Assembly (NCBI GenBank): GCA_018268735.1
Contig: JAFDWA010000003.1
Location: 1-20,461, forward strand
DNA: 20,461 bases
Reading direction: 5' to 3'
Source: Actinomycetota bacterium
GTDB taxonomy: Bacteria > Actinomycetota > Acidimicrobiia > Acidimicrobiales > Microtrichaceae
Position numbers and translations under genes: made by a program. Shown in pieces: positions 13,599 through 20,461 of this stretch; positions within the stretch are counted from its first letter, which is position 1; each line of letters opens with the position of its first letter. The notes under the pieces were generated by a model. That model was not told the origin of the DNA and searched no databases. It worked only from the letters and a program-made list of their open reading frames with translations.

Positions 13599-14690
13599 GT
13601 GAAGTTCCGCTGCGAACGCGATGTCCTCGTCGACGCCCTGGGCACCGCCGGTCGGGCCGCGACGAGCCGTGCGGCGCTTCCCGTGCTGTCGGGTCTCCGG
13701 CTGTCGCTCGCCGGTGACCTCCTCCGCATCACCGGCAGCGACCTGGACCTGACGATCACGCGCGACCTGCAGGTGGCAGGCGGTGAGGACGGCGTGGCGG
13801 TCCTGCCGGCCAAGCTGCTCGTGGACATCGTGCGAGCGCTCGAACCCGGTGCGGTCGAGGTCGACACGTCCGGGGATCGACCCAGCATCCGGGCCGGTCG
13901 GTCGGTCTTCTCGTTGATCTCGATCCCCGCCGACGAGTACCCGAACCTCCACGAGCCCGACGGTGAGTCGGTGTCGTTGCAGGCCGGACATCTCGCCGAG
14001 GGTCTGCGTCAGGTGGTGGGATCGGCGTCGTCGGACGAGTCGCGACCGATCCTGACCGGTGTCCTCCTCGCTGCGGAGGAAGGTGGGCTCCGCCTGGTCT
14101 CCACGGACTCCTACCGGCTCGCCTACCGTGACCTCCCGGGGACGTCGCTGCTCGAGCAGGGACAGCAGGTGCTGGTGCCGTCGCGGTCGCTGCAGGAGTT
14201 GACCCGTGCCCTCGACGACGCGGCCGACGTGACCCTCGTGCTGTCGGACCAACTCGTCAGCTTCACGGTGGGTGGGCTGCACCTGACGACCCGGTTGATC
14301 AAGGGCGACTTCCCCGACTACCGGAAGCTCATCCCGACCGACATGCCCAACTCCCTCGTCGTGGAGCGCCAGCTGCTGCAGGACGCGATCCGACGTGTCC
14401 GCCTGATGGCACGCGAGAACAGCCCGATCCGCCTGACGATGGCGCCGGACGGCCTGGAGCTGCGAGCGATCACGCAGGACATCGGGGAGGCGAGCGAGGA
14501 GCTCGATGCGAAGTACGACGGTGCGGAGCTCACCGTCGCGTTCAACCCCGAGTACCTGATGGACGGCCTCGAGGTGACCCAGGGCGACGAGGTCGTGCTG
14601 CAGACCCGGGATGCGCAACGTCCCGCTGTCCTCAGGTCGACCGATGACGACGACTTCCTGTACCTGTTGATGCCGGTCCGGGTCTCCTGA
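13599..14690 (+). CDS. dnaN: DNA polymerase III beta subunit (sliding clamp)
   Basis: The 363-residue protein forms the dimeric ring that tethers DNA polymerase III to DNA and recruits other partners through its hydrophobic pocket. Three clamp folds can be followed: MKFRCERDVLVDAL and LPVLSGLRL in the first, LTGVLLAAEEGGLRLVSTDSYRLAYRDL in the second, and the YLMDGLE and LYLLMPVRVS terminus in the third. Length is normal. GTG at 13599 gives the family N-terminus; the ribosome-binding site in front (GGGGAAAG) is only moderate. It follows dnaA across the candidate origin and precedes recF by 55 bases. Confidence 0.98.
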   Translation: MKFRCERDVLVDALGTAGRAATSRAALPVLSGLRLSLAGDLLRITGSDLDLTITRDLQVAGGEDGVAVLPAKLLVDIVRALEPGAVEVDTSGDRPSIRAGRSVFSLISIPADEYPNLHEPDGESVSLQAGHLAEGLRQVVGSASSDESRPILTGVLLAAEEGGLRLVSTDSYRLAYRDLPGTSLLEQGQQVLVPSRSLQELTRALDDAADVTLVLSDQLVSFTVGGLHLTTRLIKGDFPDYRKLIPTDMPNSLVVERQLLQDAIRRVRLMARENSPIRLTMAPDGLELRAITQDIGEASEELDAKYDGAELTVAFNPEYLMDGLEVTQGDEVVLQTRDAQRPAVLRSTDDDDFLYLLMPVRVS

Positions 14691-14745
14691 CCGGGACACG
14701 TCGTCGGCTCGGAGGACACACCGTCGGGTTCCGGCGGAGGATCCG

Positions 14746-15846
14746 ATGCACCTCCACCGCATCTGGTTGACCGACTTCCGCTCCTACCCCTCGCTCGACG
14801 TCGAGCTGCCGGTGGGCCTCACCGCAGTCCTCGGACCGAACGGGTGCGGCAAGTCGAACCTGCTCGAAGGGGTCGGCTACCTGGCGATGCTGCGATCGTT
14901 CCGGGGCGCACCCGCCGAGGCCCTCGTCGGGGTGGGTTCGCAACGAGCTGTCACTCGGGGCGAGCTGTTCGTCGACGGTCGCACCCACCTCGTCGAAGCG
15001 GAGATCTCGCGAAGCGGCCGCAACCGCGTGCTCCTCGATCGGCAGCGGCTCAGCCGTCGACGGGACCTCGTGTCGGTCGTTCGCTGCACGGTGTTCGCTC
15101 CTGACGACCTCGAGTTGGTCAAGGGCTCACCGTCGGGACGCCGAGGACTGCTCGACGACGTGCTCGTGGCGATGCACCCCAGGTACGACGCAGTCCGCGT
15201 GGACTGGGAGAGATCCCTGCGCCAGCGCAACGCCCTGCTGCGACAGCTCCACGGTCGCGCCGATGATGCAGCACTGGTGACCCTCGACGTGTGGGACCAC
15301 AAGTGCGCCGACGCGGGCGACGAGCTCGTCCGCCTTCGATCGGAGCTGACCGCACGCATGTCGCCGTTCGTCGTCGAGGCGTACCAGGACGTCGCCGGAG
15401 AGCAGCTCGAGGTCGGCTTGGCCTACGTGTCGACGTGGCGTCGACGTGACGACGACGACGGCGGTGGCCTGCTCGCTGCGCTGGTCGAGTCTCGCTCGTC
15501 TGACGTCCGTCGGGGCGTGACCCTGGTCGGACCGCATCGCGACGAGCTCGAGCTCACGCTCAGGCGGTTGCCGGCCCGGACCCACGCCTCCCAAGGCGAG
15601 CAGCGGTCGCTCGCGCTCGCGCTGCGACTGGCCACGCACCGGCTCCTCGCCGAGATCCACGGGACGCCCCCGCTGCTGCTGCTCGACGACGTGTTCTCCG
15701 AGTTGGATCCCGGTCGCAGCGCCGCGCTGCTGCGATCCCTGCCGGAGGGACAGACGCTGCTGTCCTCCGCCGTGGGCCTGCCCGATGGCGTCGACGCCGA
15801 TCTGGTGCTGCAGGTGCATCCGGGCGGGGTGGACGTGATGCGCTGA
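14746..15846 (+). CDS. recF: DNA replication and repair protein RecF
   Basis: The 366-residue SMC-like ATPase acts with RecO and RecR to load RecA at gaps. The opening LTDFRSYPSLDVEL matches the family, Walker A GPNGCGKSN lies at 30-38 (Lys36), the ABC-type signature SQGEQRSLALAL is near 285, and Walker B LLLLDDVFSELD is at 310-321. ATG at 14746 follows GGAGG by five bases. It continues the dnaA-dnaN-recF order and probably shares a transcript with dnaN. Confidence 0.97.
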   Translation: MHLHRIWLTDFRSYPSLDVELPVGLTAVLGPNGCGKSNLLEGVGYLAMLRSFRGAPAEALVGVGSQRAVTRGELFVDGRTHLVEAEISRSGRNRVLLDRQRLSRRRDLVSVVRCTVFAPDDLELVKGSPSGRRGLLDDVLVAMHPRYDAVRVDWERSLRQRNALLRQLHGRADDAALVTLDVWDHKCADAGDELVRLRSELTARMSPFVVEAYQDVAGEQLEVGLAYVSTWRRRDDDDGGGLLAALVESRSSDVRRGVTLVGPHRDELELTLRRLPARTHASQGEQRSLALALRLATHRLLAEIHGTPPLLLLDDVFSELDPGRSAALLRSLPEGQTLLSSAVGLPDGVDADLVLQVHPGGVDVMR

Positions 15847-15873
15847 GCACGGGGATCGCAGGCGAATGGACCC

Positions 15874-15924
15874 GACCCGGAACGCTGTCGGACCCGGAAG
15901 GCTGTCGGACCCAGAACCGCGCCG
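15874..15924. repeat. 17-bp tandem repeat, about 2.7 copies, between recF and the DUF721 gene
   Basis: GACCCGGAACGCTGTCG (15874-15890) is followed by GACCCGGAAGGCTGTCG (15891-15907, one change) and a decayed third copy starting GACCCAGAACCGC (15908). The 17-base period is not a codon multiple and the region is outside any gene. It ends just before the -10 box of the next gene. Confidence 0.8.
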
Positions 15925-15935
15925 CGAGCCGGGGG

Positions 15936-18500
<2,565 letters not shown>

Positions 18501-18538
18501 CCGCGAGCACCTGAGCGACCCCGAGCGACAAGGGACCC

Positions 18539-20461
18539 ATGAGCGACGACAGCCCGCAGGAACCCACCGACGACCGCAGCGCCGCGGTCACCGCCGGCAC
18601 GATCGAGCCGATCGAGATCCAGACCGAGATGGAGCAGTCCTTCCTGGACTACGCGATGTCGGTCATCGTCTCGCGGGCGCTCCCGGATGCACGTGACGGG
18701 CTGAAGCCCGTGCACCGCCGCATCCTGTGGGCGATGCACGAAGCCGGGCTGCGACCGGACCGCAACCACAAGAAGTGCGCGACCGTCGTCGGCGACGTGC
18801 TCGGCAAGTACCACCCGCACGGCGACCAGTCCGTCTACGACGCACTCGTCCGGATGGGCCAGGACTTCTCGCTGCGACACCCGCTGATCGATCCGCACGG
18901 CAACTTCGGATCGCCCTCGGATCCGCCGGCGGCCTACCGCTACACCGAGTGCCGCCTGACGTCGCTCGCGATGCACATGCTGGCCGACATCGACGAGGAC
19001 ACCGTCGACTTCGTCGCGAACTTCGACGGCTCCACCGAGGAGCCGACGGTGCTGCCCAGTCGCTTCCCCAACCTGCTGGTCAACGGCAGCCAGGGCATCG
19101 CGGTGGGCATGGCCACGAACATCCCTCCGCACAACCTCGGAGAGGTGATCGACGCGACGGTCCACCTGATCGCGAACCCCGACGCGACCTCCGACGACCT
19201 CCTCGAGTTCGTCAAGGGTCCCGACTTCCCGACGGGTGCTCAGATCATGGGTCGAGCGGGCATCGTCGGGGCGGCCCGCACCGGTCGGGGGTCCATCAAG
19301 CTGCGTGCGCTCGCCGAGATCGAGGAGGGGCCGAAGAGCGACCGCATCGTCGTGACGGAGATCCCCTACCAGACCTCCGTCGAGAGCATCGAGGAGAAGA
19401 TCGCCGAACTGGTCAACGCCCGGGTGATCGACGGCATCAGGGAGCTCCGCAACGAGAGCTCCAAGGGTCGACCACGTCTCGTGATCGAGCTCAAGAAGGA
19501 CGCGCCCGCGAACGTCGTCCTCAACAACCTGTACAAGCACACGCCGCTGCAGACGAGCTTCGCGACGAACTTCGTCGCCCTGGTGGACGGCGTTCCGCGG
19601 ACCCTGAACCTCCGCGACGCGATCGCTCACTACATCGAGCACCAGGTCGAGGTCATCACACGTCGCTCGCGGTTCCGCCTCGCGAAGGCACAGCGGCGCG
19701 CCCACATCGTCGAAGGCTTCCTCCGTGCCCTCGACCTCATCGACGAGATCATCGCAGCGATCCGGGCATCGGCGGATCGTGGGTCCGCCATCGAGGCGCT
19801 GCGCGCCGACGCCTTCGGCTTCAGCGAGATCCAGGCGACCGAGATCGTCGACATGCGCCTGTCGACGCTGACGCGCCTCGGTCGCGAGCGCTTGGAGGAG
19901 GAGATGGCGCAGCTGCGCGCGACGATCGCAGAGCTGGAGGCCATCCTGTCCGACGACGCGAGGTTGCGCGAGGTCATCACCGACGAGCTCCGCGCCATCC
20001 GCGACGAGTTCGCCACCGAGCGTCGGACGACCCTCGAGCACGACGACGGCGACCTGGAGATCGAGGACCTGATCGACGACGAGGAGGTCGTCGTGGTGAT
20101 GACTGCTCGTGGGTACATCAAGACGGTCTCCGCCGACGTGTTCCGCACCCAGGGCCGTGGCGGCCGCGGCGTGGCCGGCGCGAAGTTGCGTGACGAGGAC
20201 TACGTCACGGACCTGATCCACACCTCCGCGCACGCCTTCCTGCTGTTCTTCTCGAACCGCGGAAAGGTCTACCGGCTGAAGGCACACCGGATCCCACAAC
20301 GGGACCGGACCGCGCAGGGCCTCGCGATCGTCAACCTCCTGCGGCTGCAACCGGACGAGAAGATCCAGACGATCATCGACACGAGGGACTACGAGACCCA
20401 TCGATACCTGTTCTTCGTGACGGCGAACGGCGTCGTCAAGAAGACCATGTTCAACGCCTAC
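18539..20461 (+). CDS. gyrA: DNA gyrase subunit A (3' truncated by window)
   Basis: The visible 641 residues cover the breakage-reunion domain, the coiled coil and the start of the C-terminal beta-pinwheel. Landmarks are [15 protein letters not shown], the winged-helix region [13 protein letters not shown] (quinolone region), the catalytic Tyr135 in AYRYTE after Arg134, IPPHNLGEV, and the GyrA-box-like QGRGGRG in the pinwheel. At the quinolone-contact positions, E. coli Ser83 is Gln97 and Asp87 is Asp101. The loop GSPSDPPAA before the catalytic Tyr is one residue shorter than the mycobacterial GSPGNDPPAA. ATG at 18539 follows AAGGGA closely. It is co-transcribed with gyrB. The gene runs off the window at an intact codon. 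Confidence 0.97.
   Translation, partial: MSDDSPQEPTDDRSAAVTAGTIEPIEIQTEMEQSFLDYAMSVIVSRALPDARDGLKPVHRRILWAMHEAGLRPDRNHKKCATVVGDVLGKYHPHGDQSVYDALVRMGQDFSLRHPLIDPHGNFGSPSDPPAAYRYTECRLTSLAMHMLADIDEDTVDFVANFDGSTEEPTVLPSRFPNLLVNGSQGIAVGMATNIPPHNLGEVIDATVHLIANPDATSDDLLEFVKGPDFPTGAQIMGRAGIVGAARTGRGSIKLRALAEIEEGPKSDRIVVTEIPYQTSVESIEEKIAELVNARVIDGIRELRNESSKGRPRLVIELKKDAPANVVLNNLYKHTPLQTSFATNFVALVDGVPRTLNLRDAIAHYIEHQVEVITRRSRFRLAKAQRRAHIVEGFLRALDLIDEIIAAIRASADRGSAIEALRADAFGFSEIQATEIVDMRLSTLTRLGRERLEEEMAQLRATIAELEAILSDDARLREVITDELRAIRDEFATERRTTLEHDDGDLEIEDLIDDEEVVVVMTARGYIKTVSADVFRTQGRGGRGVAGAKLRDEDYVTDLIHTSAHAFLLFFSNRGKVYRLKAHRIPQRDRTAQGLAIVNLLRLQPDEKIQTIIDTRDYETHRYLFFVTANGVVKKTMFNAY

Overview
The window is a GC-rich bacterial chromosome segment holding the origin-of-replication neighbourhood of an actinobacterium. 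Gene order (kinase/MurJ-type region, ECF sigma, anti-sigma, trxB, trxA, cwlM-like, then parB-parA-rsmG-jag-yidC-yidD-rnpA-rpmH on the minus strand, then dnaA-dnaN-recF-dciA-gyrB-gyrA on the plus strand) matches the actinobacterial oriC region, for example that of Mycobacterium. The sequence style (TANNNT boxes 6-7 bases before ATG/GTG starts, a 51-codon-scale leader, a Met in YidC where Arg is usual, EGNS in GyrB) is unlike Mycobacterium or Streptomyces and suggests a deep-branching lineage such as Acidimicrobiia. That assignment is inference.

Left arm, plus strand (1-5561): the 3' end of a membrane-anchored Ser/Thr kinase with an extracellular jelly-roll-like domain, an ECF sigma factor and its membrane anti-sigma factor (all overlapping), a small two-helix membrane protein, thioredoxin reductase, thioredoxin, and a CwlM-like protein with two peptidoglycan-binding modules and a degenerate amidase domain. 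This is an envelope/redox stress module. A candidate ECF-type promoter precedes trxA.

Middle, minus strand (5725-11608): chromosome partitioning (parB, parA with a perfect parS upstream), rRNA methyltransferase rsmG, RNA-binding jag/khpB, insertase yidC, yidD, RNase P protein rnpA and ribosomal protein L34 rpmH. Most junctions overlap or are very short, so rpmH to jag looks like one operon; a strong perfect hairpin lies at the start of rsmG.

Right arm, plus strand (11948-20461): dnaA, dnaN, recF, a DUF721/DciA-like gene, gyrB and gyrA (cut by the window end). Divergent sigma-A-like promoters for rpmH and dnaA sit back to back. Perfect DnaA boxes (TTGTCCACA) occur upstream of dnaA, upstream of gyrB, and in the cwlM/parB convergent gap.

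The window is mostly ordinary housekeeping. The points that deserve attention are: a leaderless 51-codon ORF whose stop overlaps the gyrB start and which contains two DnaA boxes; gyrase residues at both classical quinolone positions that are naturally non-sensitive-type (GyrA Gln at the Ser83 position, GyrB Asn at the Asp426 position); a 16-bp tandem repeat array beside parS; a 16-bp perfect hairpin inside the annotated rsmG N-terminus; and a cwlM-like gene with no AUG, GUG or UUG start at its true N-terminus. No wholly new system was recognised.
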